Shown here: positions 18,075-25,926 of the stretch, in pieces
Layout: each line of letters opens with the position of its first letter
How positions within the stretch are numbered: the stretch's first letter is position 1
Assembly: GCF_022063185.1 (NCBI RefSeq)
Contig: NZ_CP091913.1
Coordinates: forward strand, 4,751,141-4,815,140
Direction of reading: 5' to 3'
DNA: 64,000 nt
From: Nostoc sp. UHCC 0870
GTDB taxonomy: Bacteria; Cyanobacteriota; Cyanobacteriia; Cyanobacteriales; Nostocaceae
Notes under the pieces: generated by a model
What the model saw: the letters and a program-made list of their open reading frames with translations, nothing else
Databases searched by the model: none
Told to the model about the DNA's origin: nothing
Position numbers and translations under genes: made by a program

Positions 18075-19406
18075 GGTTTAAGCTGGTGCGATCGCCTAAA
18101 TTAAAAGCTAACGAGGGCGCAATTGTCGTCTGACTTGAGTTGACAAATTCCTGAAAATCTCCTGCACCTCGATAATTGGCAATGAATCGATAAAGGACTG
18201 TTTTATCCTTAGTCAAAGGTCCTGACAAATCGATCCCAGGCTGATAAACACCGTAGTTCCCTACCTCAAAGTCTAGCCGATAATAAGGTTCACTTAAAGG
18301 TTGGCGAGTGACCAAATTGATAACTCCGCCAGGCTCTACCGCTCCAAACAAAACTGAGGCGGGACCTTTTAGGACTTCCACTTGTTCGACCGTACCGATG
18401 GGTGACAGACTGTAGTAGTCAGCATCACGAACACCATTTCGCAAAGTAGCAGCACTGCCTACAAATCCCTGCTCAAATCCTCTAATAATTCTATTGCCAG
18501 TTTGCCCATTTGAATTTCCAGCATCCAGAACCCCACTGACCGTTTCCACTGCCTGGGTAACATTTGTGGGTCTGCGATCTTCAATTACCTGTCGCGGCAC
18601 TACCTGAATTGATTGGGGAATATCCCGAATCGGCGTATCCGTCCGCGTCGCTGTACTGGCACTCGGTACGTTATATCCATCCTGCTCCCCCGTCACCACC
18701 AACTCAATTGGGTCATCTGGCTTTTCTTGGGGGTTCTCGGTTACTGGCTCTTCTTCTACTGGGGGTGTGTCTGGTGGTTTCGTTGCTGTTTCTGTGGATG
18801 CTACTGTAAAAATCAACCCGGTATTATCATCAAATAACTCAACTACTGGTAAAGTCTTTTCCCCAGCCACCGTTACCCGCACGGTATTCGCATCAATATT
18901 TATTACTGTGATTTCCGTAACTCCCGCAAGCGGTTTTTCTGACTTAAAGGTGAAAGCCTCGCCATTCGCTAAACGTAACTGCCCACCAGTGATATCAGCG
19001 ATAAAACTATTACCTGTGCTGCGATTGGCGACTTGCAGTTTATCCCCTTGGGCTGTTTCTAAAATCACCTCCACCCCTTTCTCGGTGGGATTGGCTTTCA
19101 CACCCGTAATTTTGACGATACTGTTCTGTTGAGCTACGGTGTATGCACAAGAATTACCCCCCTTAATCCCCCTTGCAAAGGGGGGAGACTGGAGATATTG
19201 TTCCCTCCCCTTGGAAAGGGGAGGGTTAGGGTGGGGTGAGATTTAGGACAAATTTCGCTCAATTGGGGAATTTGAGAACTTGTTTGATTTTGTGTGTCAT
19301 CTTGCCGTTTCTCACTAGCCCATACCGATGACACTGCAACAATACTCAAACATCCCGAAAGACTAATTAAAAATGATAGACGAACAGATAAACACCAACT
19401 TCTCAT
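18075..19406 (-). pseudogene. AMIN-TonB receptor of cassette C, frameshifted and truncated
   Basis: The remains of a receptor gene. The 5' part (19406 back to about 19250) encodes a signal peptide (MRSWCLSVRLSFLISLSGCL) and SSQIPQLSE. A small dispersed repeat then shifts the frame. The second part encodes IVKITGV, the AMIN domain, TonB box PIELVVTGEQDGYNV, the plug (VEQVEVLKGPASVLFGAVEP, GGVINLVTRQPLSEPYY) and the first barrel strands, ending at TSLNL where the insertion sequence begins. About 500 C-terminal residues are absent, so no barrel can form. The AraC gene and its operator upstream remain intact, leaving a regulator whose first target is destroyed. Confidence 0.88.
19147..19250. repeat. 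small dispersed repeat inserted in receptor C
   Basis: About 100 bases with G/C-run arms (TTGCAAAGGGGGGA, CCCCTTGGAAAGGGGAGGG) that read as SHPTLTLPFPRGG and LPPLQGGLRGVIL in the receptor direction, a translation often seen where this kind of repeat lies in Nostoc-type genomes. It sits between the signal-peptide half and the AMIN half of the receptor and breaks the reading frame. Confidence 0.65.
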
Positions 19407-19494
19407 ACTTCCTCACACAGCAATTAAAGCTTTTGTTGCTAATTATTTTTGTTAGCCATGAGATGTAGTGTAGAGAAGTTGACTGTGGTGTGTC

Positions 19495-19532
19495 TATCCA
19501 AAAAATGCCATTTATCTAGCCAAAAAACGCTT
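19495..19532 (-). promoter_or_regulatory. paired direct-repeat operator upstream of receptor C
   Basis: On the minus strand GCGTTTTTTGGCTA and GGCATTTTTTGGATA start 22 bases apart; the first copy contains the AraC stop codon. The core TTTTTGGATA is shared with the operators at 22513 and 23625 and differs from the TCCGT core of the other cassettes. Confidence 0.65.
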
Positions 19533-20538
19533 TTTCTCCTGCCAAGTATTGGCTGGGTGTGATGCCATACTGTCGTTTGAAGGCTGCTGCAAAATGACTT
19601 AGGTGGCTATACCCCACCAGATTTGCCACCTCTGACACTTTATGATCGCCTTGACGCAACAATCTTTGGGCATTATCCAGCCGTTGCTGTGTCAAATAAC
19701 CCATGACAGTTGTGTTAAAAAGTGCTGAAAAACCTCTCTGGAGGGTGCGAACACTAACTCCCACTTGCTGCGCTAGTTCACACAGCAATGGCGGATGCTC
19801 AAGTTGTGTGGTCAAAATTTCTTTGGCGTGGTGAATACGGGCAATGGTATCAGGTTTGAACCCTGGTAATTCATAAATTGGTTGTTGATCTGACGCAATC
19901 AAATCCAGGTGCATCGCCACTAACTCAAATACCTTCGCTTGGAGATACATCCGCTTTGCTGCACCGCGATAGGGCGGATTCCACATTTGTTGAGCAAGCG
20001 ATCGCATTGCTGGTGTCACCGTCGGATAAAATGAGTTTTTCCAGTCTTCTCCTTTAAACAGCAATTTCTGGACATCAGAACTATACTGCCCATCCTCCAG
20101 CAAAAACGAGTCTAACAATTCTGGCTCAATCTCTACACTCACAAAAGTTAAACGCTCTCCAGCTTGACGCTTTTCAATGTAGCTAGGCGAAATTCCGCTA
20201 CCCGAAAAGTAGCTATGCGTTTCACCCAGAATAGGATGAAGATCATCAAAGTAAAGAAAGCCGGAGAGAAAAATCGTGAACTGAATGGGATGATCATGGG
20301 CAGGTGTTTTCAGCATCCAGTCCTGATGACATTCGCAATCTGAGAAATACAAGCACACCCCAGGTGATAGATTCATGTTGCGAGAGTAGCCCCGTCCCAC
20401 GATTTCCGGCACGCCCTCCAGCCTCTCAAAGCTATCAAGTACGAGATTCTGCACCTGGGGTTGAGGAGTCTGTTGGTGAAGTTCGTCAAGGTCTGATTGG
20501 CTGAGGATGAGTGTCATGCTGGAATGAACTAAGTGCAA
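19516..20538 (-). CDS. AraC/PchR-type transcriptional regulator of cassette C
   Basis: A 340-residue AraC-family protein. The sensing domain includes VGRGYSRNMNLSPGVCLYF; the helix-turn-helices are LAQQVGVSVRTLQRGFSALF and VSEVANLVGYSHLSHFAAAF. The first recognition helix (RTLQRGF) differs from the KLKxGF group and is like that of the cassette D regulator; both sit beside TTTTTGGATA-type operators. The likely start is the ATG at 20538; MTLILSQ seven codons inside matches the beginning of other family members (MTLTISQ, MTLTLKE) and may be the true start. With receptor C destroyed it may act on cassette D or on the exporter at 20620. Confidence 0.92.
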   Translation of the reverse strand: MHLVHSSMTLILSQSDLDELHQQTPQPQVQNLVLDSFERLEGVPEIVGRGYSRNMNLSPGVCLYFSDCECHQDWMLKTPAHDHPIQFTIFLSGFLYFDDLHPILGETHSYFSGSGISPSYIEKRQAGERLTFVSVEIEPELLDSFLLEDGQYSSDVQKLLFKGEDWKNSFYPTVTPAMRSLAQQMWNPPYRGAAKRMYLQAKVFELVAMHLDLIASDQQPIYELPGFKPDTIARIHHAKEILTTQLEHPPLLCELAQQVGVSVRTLQRGFSALFNTTVMGYLTQQRLDNAQRLLRQGDHKVSEVANLVGYSHLSHFAAAFKRQYGITPSQYLAGEKAFFG

Positions 20539-20619
20539 GTTATTATCAATAAATTTACCACTGAATAGATGATGCCGAGCAACTTAGGCGAGGGCTTTCT
20601 GGATCAAATGAACATTGTT

Positions 20620-22413
20620 TTATTGAATCCCAGACTGTACGCGCCACAAACTGGTATAAATTCCATCAATTGCTAGTAATTCCTCATGCTTACCCTGCTC
20701 GACAATTTGACCATGATCCATCACATATATACAATGACTGTGGCGAATTGTGGAAAGACGATGTGCGATCGCGATCGTAGTCCGATTCACGGTAATCTTT
20801 TCTAAAGAACGTTGGATTGCGGCTTCAGTTTCATTATCCACCGCAGATGTCGCCTCATCCAAAATCAAAATCGGCGGATTTTTTACCACTGCTCTAGCGA
20901 TCGCTATCCGTTGGCGTTGTCCTCCAGATAACTTTTGTCCTCGCTCCCCAACTATTGTTTCATAACCTTGGGGTAACTCCCTAATAAAATCATGTGCTTC
21001 AGCTACTTTCGCAGCATTAATGATTGCTTCATCAGTCGCTTCAAAAGTACCGTAGGCAATATTTTCTGCCACCGTACCATGAAATAAAAATACATCTTGA
21101 CTAACTAAGCCAATACTGCGACGCAAATCAGATAAATTCAACTCGTGAATATCAATCCCATCAATAGTAATTGAGCCATGAGAAACATCATAAAATCGCA
21201 ACAATAGTTTTACTAAGGTGCTTTTACCCGAACCAGTAGAGCCAACAACCGCAATAGTTTTTCCCGCAGGAATATGTAAAGATAAATCCTTAATTATTGT
21301 TGCACTATTTCGATAAGCAAAAGTAACATTTTTAAACTCAACTTCCCCCTTTACTTGCTCCACAACTAAGGGCATATCTCCCGTAATAACTTGGATGGGA
21401 GTATCTAACAAATCCATAACTCGCTTTGTAGAAGCCATTGCTCTTTGATAGTGGTCAAAAGTTTCTCCTAAAAATACCAACGGCCACAATAATCTTTGGA
21501 CTAAAACTAATAAAACACTATAATTACCGATGGATATTCTACCAGAATAAGCTGCCATACCTCCCAAAAATAATAAAGCCGTAAACCCAACTAAAACTAA
21601 CATTCTAATTACAGGCACAAAAGCAGCAGAAAGTTTAATTGCTTTGGCATTACTTTTTTTATACGCATCACTTTCTGTTGCTAATCTGGCACTTTCATAT
21701 TTTTCAGCAGTGAAACTTTTAATGGTGGTAATCCCACTAATATTATTGGCTAAACGAGAATTCAAAAAGCTCACCTTTTCTCTAACATCAGCATAACGAG
21801 GTTCAAGGCGTTTTTGATATACTAAAGAACCCCAGAGAATAAAAGGCATTGGCAGCATTGCTGCTAAGGTGATGTTGAAAGGTAAAATTAAGAATGCACC
21901 ACCGATTAAGATTATAAATGAGGTAGTAACTTGAATAATTTCATTAGCTCCCCCATTTAAGAAGTCTTCGAGTTGATTGATATCATCACCGAGAATAGAC
22001 ATCAAACCGCCTGTACTACTATCTTCAAAATAAGCTGATTCTAATTCTTGTAAATGATTGTAGGCATCTAAACGTAAATTATGTTGAATATTTTGGGCTA
22101 AGTTCCGCCAAATCCTATCATAAGCATACTGAGAAAGTGATTCAAATATCCAAACAATGACGGTTATTAATGAAAGTAGAGCAAATTGCCATACTACTTC
22201 TTGAATGCCTAATTTACCAATAAAAGAATCTTGCTTTTGGACTAATATATCTACAGCTATACCTATTAACCAAGGTGGGGCTAAATCTAAAATTGTATTA
22301 ATTATAGAGTAGGTAGATGCTTGATAAATTTGTCCACGATATTTTTGTCCGTAGTTGAGTAACCTTTGGAGGGGAGAGAGTTTATTTGATAAAGGATGGA
22401 ATTTGGATGTCAT
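20620..22413 (-). CDS. ABC exporter (fused membrane and ATPase domains), cassette D
   Basis: A 597-residue type I ABC exporter half-transporter. About six membrane helices lie in the first 330 residues; the ATPase has Walker A GSTGSGKST, signature LSGGQRQR, Walker B ILILDEATSA and IAHRLST. It is a paralog of the exporter at 13655, with an almost identical 3' end. It has its own paired operator of the TTTTTGGATA type about 100 bases upstream, so unlike the cassette C copy it appears to be directly controlled by an AraC protein. A siderophore or siderophore-fragment export role is inferred from context only. Confidence 0.9.
   Translation of the reverse strand: MTSKFHPLSNKLSPLQRLLNYGQKYRGQIYQASTYSIINTILDLAPPWLIGIAVDILVQKQDSFIGKLGIQEVVWQFALLSLITVIVWIFESLSQYAYDRIWRNLAQNIQHNLRLDAYNHLQELESAYFEDSSTGGLMSILGDDINQLEDFLNGGANEIIQVTTSFIILIGGAFLILPFNITLAAMLPMPFILWGSLVYQKRLEPRYADVREKVSFLNSRLANNISGITTIKSFTAEKYESARLATESDAYKKSNAKAIKLSAAFVPVIRMLVLVGFTALLFLGGMAAYSGRISIGNYSVLLVLVQRLLWPLVFLGETFDHYQRAMASTKRVMDLLDTPIQVITGDMPLVVEQVKGEVEFKNVTFAYRNSATIIKDLSLHIPAGKTIAVVGSTGSGKSTLVKLLLRFYDVSHGSITIDGIDIHELNLSDLRRSIGLVSQDVFLFHGTVAENIAYGTFEATDEAIINAAKVAEAHDFIRELPQGYETIVGERGQKLSGGQRQRIAIARAVVKNPPILILDEATSAVDNETEAAIQRSLEKITVNRTTIAIAHRLSTIRHSHCIYVMDHGQIVEQGKHEELLAIDGIYTSLWRVQSGIQ
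20624..20772. repeat. near-identical tract shared with 13659-13807
   Basis: The partner of the tract in the other ABC exporter gene, with one difference in 149 bases; the boundary of identity is a HIP1 octamer in both copies. Confidence 0.8.
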
Positions 22414-22512
22414 TGTCAGAGTGCAAGTTCAGTGATTTAGGTTTTCTAGTTAGTCATTGCAATGGCAGTTGACCAAAATATATAAATTATACTATTTTTA
22501 CTCTGTGAATTC

Positions 22513-22549
22513 TATCCAAAAACAGCAAATTTTTATCCAAAAACGGCAA
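22513..22549 (-). promoter_or_regulatory. paired direct-repeat operator upstream of the ABC exporter
   Basis: On the minus strand TTGCCGTTTTTGGATA and TTGCTGTTTTTGGATA, one mismatch apart, start 21 bases apart. They lie between the chimeric SBP gene and the exporter start at 22413. The core is that of cassettes C and D, so the same AraC subgroup should bind here. Confidence 0.65.
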
Positions 22550-22702
22550 TTTATAGATGATTGTGGCAATATATTATATGCAGAAGGTGATGATTTGGCC
22601 GTTTTGGGAATGCTTCATGCGACAAGATGCTATTTTTGACAAACTATATTTAACAAATACCCAACGGATTTGCAGATGAATAAGGTGGGTTTAGACATAG
22701 GT

Positions 22703-23548
22703 TTAAGGTGTATTTACAAGGTATTTGTAGAGGTCATCAATAACGACATCGGCAGCAATCAAGTTTGCTCCGATCCAAGCCTCACGATCCACAAGATATA
22801 TCTGACCTTTCTGAACGGCTCTAAGTGTTTGCCAAAGAGGCTTCTGTTGCAGCTTTTCAAAAGCTTTTCTGCTTTCTTCTCCTTTATCTTGGAAAATCAT
22901 CACAAATATAATATCACTATCTACTTCTTCTAGTTTTTCTTCAGAAATAGGTAGAGGAGAATTTGCGTTTCTAATACGTTGTAATCCAATATCGTTAAGA
23001 ATGGAACTAGCAAATGAGTCTTGACCATCGCTATATATTCTCATGCCGCCATAAACGCCAATAATGGATATTTCTTTATCCACATATCGATCATTTAAGG
23101 CTATTTTTAGTTCTTTAATTCTCTGGTAGTAGCGATTCCAAGCTTGTTGTGCAGCTTCTTGTTTTCCTAATGCCTCAGCTACGAAGTTAAAATGTTCTCG
23201 CCATGATCTAGTGAGACCTTCCCACTTACCTAGTGCCGTAGGAATTCTAAGCAAGGTGCGGTTAACACCCGTAATTGTGACAATTTCCTCTTGATTCATA
23301 GGAGGATTAGTTGGTGTCGGTGACTGAGAAAGCAAACCATCAATATTAGTAACTGGGGATTCAAACTCGCCCAGTTCGATAAGTTTCCTATTTTTCTCTT
23401 TTGCTTCCATCTCAGCCAAAGCCGATTGAGCGATCGCGCAGCCGCTCTCAAAGAGTATCGCAGAACTAAAAAAATATACTAGTAAACTAATAGCGAACGA
23501 TAACCGTGTACCCGGTAAAAATATCAATCTATTCACGCCACTCTCCAC
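22703..23548 (-). CDS. in-frame chimera: receptor N-terminus fused to SBP C-lobe
   Basis: A 281-residue frame that joins two different families. Residues 1 to about 95 are a receptor start: signal peptide (LSFAISLLVYFFSSAIL), spacer LIELGEFESPVTNIDGLLSQ and the first AMIN strand IVTITGV. From about residue 98 it is the second half of a FecB-type SBP (REHFNFVAEALGKQEAAQQA, RYYQRIKELKIAL, SILNDIGLQR, LQQKPLWQTLRAVQKGQIYLV, YKYLVNTP). The AMIN core, plug, barrel, SBP signal and SBP N-lobe are all missing. It lies exactly where receptor and SBP should be in cassette D, so a deletion from early receptor to mid SBP produced it. It is open and has an export signal, but half a binding cleft is unlikely to carry siderophore in the usual way. 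Confidence 0.85.
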   Translation of the reverse strand: MESGVNRLIFLPGTRLSFAISLLVYFFSSAILFESGCAIAQSALAEMEAKEKNRKLIELGEFESPVTNIDGLLSQSPTPTNPPMNQEEIVTITGVNRTLLRIPTALGKWEGLTRSWREHFNFVAEALGKQEAAQQAWNRYYQRIKELKIALNDRYVDKEISIIGVYGGMRIYSDGQDSFASSILNDIGLQRIRNANSPLPISEEKLEEVDSDIIFVMIFQDKGEESRKAFEKLQQKPLWQTLRAVQKGQIYLVDREAWIGANLIAADVVIDDLYKYLVNTP

Positions 23549-23624
23549 ACAAGTAAATTGACTTATTGGGCCAAATTGTCAACTATATCTAGAGGTAGTT
23601 TAGAGAAGTAGGTGCGATCGCGTC

Positions 23625-23660
23625 TATCCAAAAATGGCGTTAATATCCCAAAACGGCATT
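23625..23660 (-). promoter_or_regulatory. paired direct-repeat operator, cassette D
   Basis: On the minus strand AATGCCGTTTTGGGATA and AACGCCATTTTTGGATA start 19 bases apart, slightly closer than in other cassettes. The first copy overlaps the AraC stop. It lies upstream of the receptor::SBP chimera. Confidence 0.6.
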
Positions 23661-24657
23661 AGGAAGCAGAGATAGATTTTTTACCTAACAAACATTCGCT
23701 GGGTGTAATCCCAAACTGGCGTTTAAAAGCGGCAGCAAAATATCCTAAATGGGAATAGCCTAATAAATTAGCCACCTCTGCAACAGTTCCTCCACCATTT
23801 CGCAAAAGTTGCTCGGCTCGTTCTAGGCGTTTTTCCGTGAGATAATTAAATACGGTTGTACCAAATAATGTCTTAAATCCATAGCGCAGAGTCCTGTCAC
23901 TAACTCCCACAATTTGCGCTAATTCCACTAATGATGGTGGATTCTCCAGACAAAAGTGCAAAATTTCTCTTGCGTGATGAATGCGGGTGACAGTTGTGGA
24001 TTTAAGCCGTGGTGATGCGGTTAATTCACTTTGCTCATTTACAATTGGAGCTAACTGCAAGGCCATAAGTTCTATGACTTTTCCTTGCAAATACATTTGC
24101 TTTGTGATTCCCTGATAGGGACAGTTGATCATTTGCTTGACTACAAGTGCGATCGCACTTGTCATTTCTGGGTAAATCAAAGTTTGCCAGTCATCACCCT
24201 TCGCAAGCAAACGTAACTGAGGAAGCATTTCGCCATCATGACCGGGAAAAAAAGTTCGCAGCACATCAGGGGACATATGGATATCAATACCCAAATGCCT
24301 AGATTTAGAACTTCTTATAGACATCTGATGCTGCACACCACTACCAGAAATGCAACTGTACCCCCCTCCCAACTTCCCGCCATATTCATTAATAACTGTT
24401 CCTGATAGCAACACACCGAATTGTAAAGGGTGTTCCCACTCTGGTAATTGCATCAATACATCTTCACGCAATTTATAGTCAACAATTGATAACCAAATTT
24501 CTGGATGCACCTCGATATCTTTTATACTACCGTGACCAAACTGCTGGGGTAATTGGAATACATACTCAAATGGCTCCAAAGCTGGATTTTGTGTAATGCT
24601 TTGGGCTGTTTCGTTCCACATCTCGCGCCATTCTTGCTCTTTTAGAGTCAGGGTCAT
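23659..24657 (-). CDS. AraC/PchR-type transcriptional regulator of cassette D
   Basis: A 332-residue AraC-family regulator. Sensing domain: FGHGSIKDIEVHPEIWLSIV; helix-turn-helices: LAQIVGVSDRTLRYGFKTLF and VAEVANLLGYSHLGYFAAAF. It is closest in the window to the regulator at 19516. The ATG at 24657 gives MTLTLKEQEW, the common start of the family. Downstream are its operator, the receptor::SBP chimera and the ABC exporter with a second matching operator, so this regulator may now mainly drive the exporter. Confidence 0.93.
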   Translation of the reverse strand: MTLTLKEQEWREMWNETAQSITQNPALEPFEYVFQLPQQFGHGSIKDIEVHPEIWLSIVDYKLREDVLMQLPEWEHPLQFGVLLSGTVINEYGGKLGGGYSCISGSGVQHQMSIRSSKSRHLGIDIHMSPDVLRTFFPGHDGEMLPQLRLLAKGDDWQTLIYPEMTSAIALVVKQMINCPYQGITKQMYLQGKVIELMALQLAPIVNEQSELTASPRLKSTTVTRIHHAREILHFCLENPPSLVELAQIVGVSDRTLRYGFKTLFGTTVFNYLTEKRLERAEQLLRNGGGTVAEVANLLGYSHLGYFAAAFKRQFGITPSECLLGKKSISAS

Positions 24658-24689
24658 AGTAAATGCTTGGTTAATAATTTGACACTCTC

Positions 24690-24710
24690 CGCCCTATAAG
24701 GGCGAAGATT
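24690..24710. repeat. short hairpin resembling an IS200/IS605-type end
   Basis: CGCCC (24690-24694) pairs with GGGCG (24700-24704), followed by AAGATTCTTC. In cyanobacteria this hairpin plus GATTCTT arrangement is common at the ends of IS200/IS605-type elements. No transposase is nearby, so it is at most a relic; it could also be a weak terminator between the SBP of cassette E and the AraC gene of cassette D. Confidence 0.25.
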
Positions 24711-24733
24711 CTTCATTCATAGACCCAACTTGC

Positions 24734-25765
24734 TCATACAAGATTTCTCCAGCATACTAAATATTTATAGAGGTCATCAATTATTCTGTTAGCTCCCATA
24801 GCTCCCCCGACAGTCCAATTTACCCTGTATATCTGTTTAGTTTTAACAGCTTTAAGATTTGACCAAATAGGCTTTTGTAAGAAAGATAAAACTTCAGGAT
24901 TTGCTTCTTTAAAATCTCTAGTCAAGTGTTCTGTCATAATAAATAAAATATCCGCATCGTATTTGGGTAAAACTTCAATACTTAAAGTTAACTCGCGTTG
25001 TTTTTGATTTTGTTGGATTAGTCGTAAACCTGCGTCGCTAAGAATTTGACCATAAGCTAGAAAGTCTGGTCTGTAGCTATAAAAAATATCCGCCGAACCT
25101 GCAAGATAAATCACAGATATTGTTTTTGTTTCTAATTGCTTTCCTAATTGCTGCCGCAATGTTTGGATACGATTTTGGTACTGAGTCAGAAGTTCCTCTG
25201 CGCGATCGCTCTTTCCCAACACTTGGGCTACATATCGTAGTCTTTCTTTAAAATCATACATACTCGGAAAATCGATCAGTACGGTTGGCGCGATACTGGA
25301 AAGGATTTTATAAGAACTCTTGAGCCATGTTAACCCCAAAATTAAATCGGGTTTTAAACTAAGAATTTTCTCTAGGGAAGGTTGATTTCCAATATTGCCC
25401 ACCACTGGAACATCAGCAAGTAAGTCGCTGGGGATACCTCGAAAATTTTCCTCACAGTCCTGACAATACATGACACCAACTGGCTTTACACCCAGAGCCA
25501 GTACAGAATCGAGAATTATATTTTCTTCTAATACAACAACTCGCTGCGGTTTAAGTGGAATTTTAACTTTACCTAAAGCATGGCTAATAGTTTTTGTTTC
25601 TATTGGACTTAGAGCAGTTGCACTTGTTTCCCTTTGTTCTAGCTGCGATGTGTTGTTACAGGCTGCGATCGCAACAACAGCAACTATGGTCAGAAAGAAT
25701 GGTAAAAACTTGTAATTACTCGAAAAAACAGTCTTGACAACCCAAACAAACTTAGCAAAAGTCAA
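24734..25765 (-). CDS. FecB-type siderophore-binding lipoprotein, cassette E
   Basis: A binding protein of the FecB family with a lipoprotein signal (FLPFFLTIVAVVAIAAC). It continues with ISHALGKVKIPLKPQRVVVLE, a CQDCE segment, LSLKPDLILGLTW and a C-lobe LQKPIWSNLKAVKTKQIYRVN. The usual GETC is replaced by GKVK. Start: the frame is open to an ATG at 25828, but AAAGGAG at 25774-25780 lies eight bases before a TTG at 25765, giving a normal-length signal peptide; I prefer that start. Its gene follows the cassette E receptor by about 160 bases and is probably co-transcribed with it. Confidence 0.9.
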   Translation of the reverse strand: MTFAKFVWVVKTVFSSNYKFLPFFLTIVAVVAIAACNNTSQLEQRETSATALSPIETKTISHALGKVKIPLKPQRVVVLEENIILDSVLALGVKPVGVMYCQDCEENFRGIPSDLLADVPVVGNIGNQPSLEKILSLKPDLILGLTWLKSSYKILSSIAPTVLIDFPSMYDFKERLRYVAQVLGKSDRAEELLTQYQNRIQTLRQQLGKQLETKTISVIYLAGSADIFYSYRPDFLAYGQILSDAGLRLIQQNQKQRELTLSIEVLPKYDADILFIMTEHLTRDFKEANPEVLSFLQKPIWSNLKAVKTKQIYRVNWTVGGAMGANRIIDDLYKYLVCWRNLV

Positions 25766-25926
25766 AACACAAACTCCTTTAACAAGAACTAACAATGGCA
25801 TAATTGTACTAATGGCTCTCTTTCTCATTGCCAGGGATTTTTTCTTTAACTAATATTTGGCAGGTTGTCTAAAAGACTGGTGTTGTGTTCACGCAAATTA
25901 CTTAGCTGATGATCTACAGAAGAGAG

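Noticed and set aside
18564..19132. Overlapping plus-strand ORFs with hydrophobic translation opposite receptor C
   Set aside because: Antisense of the receptor linker and AMIN region; no ribosome site and no similarity between cassettes beyond the receptor itself.
20520..20545. Fur box upstream of AraC gene C (AAGTTATTATCAAT)
   Set aside because: Only one arm resembles the consensus; the other half does not match, so I do not list it as a site.
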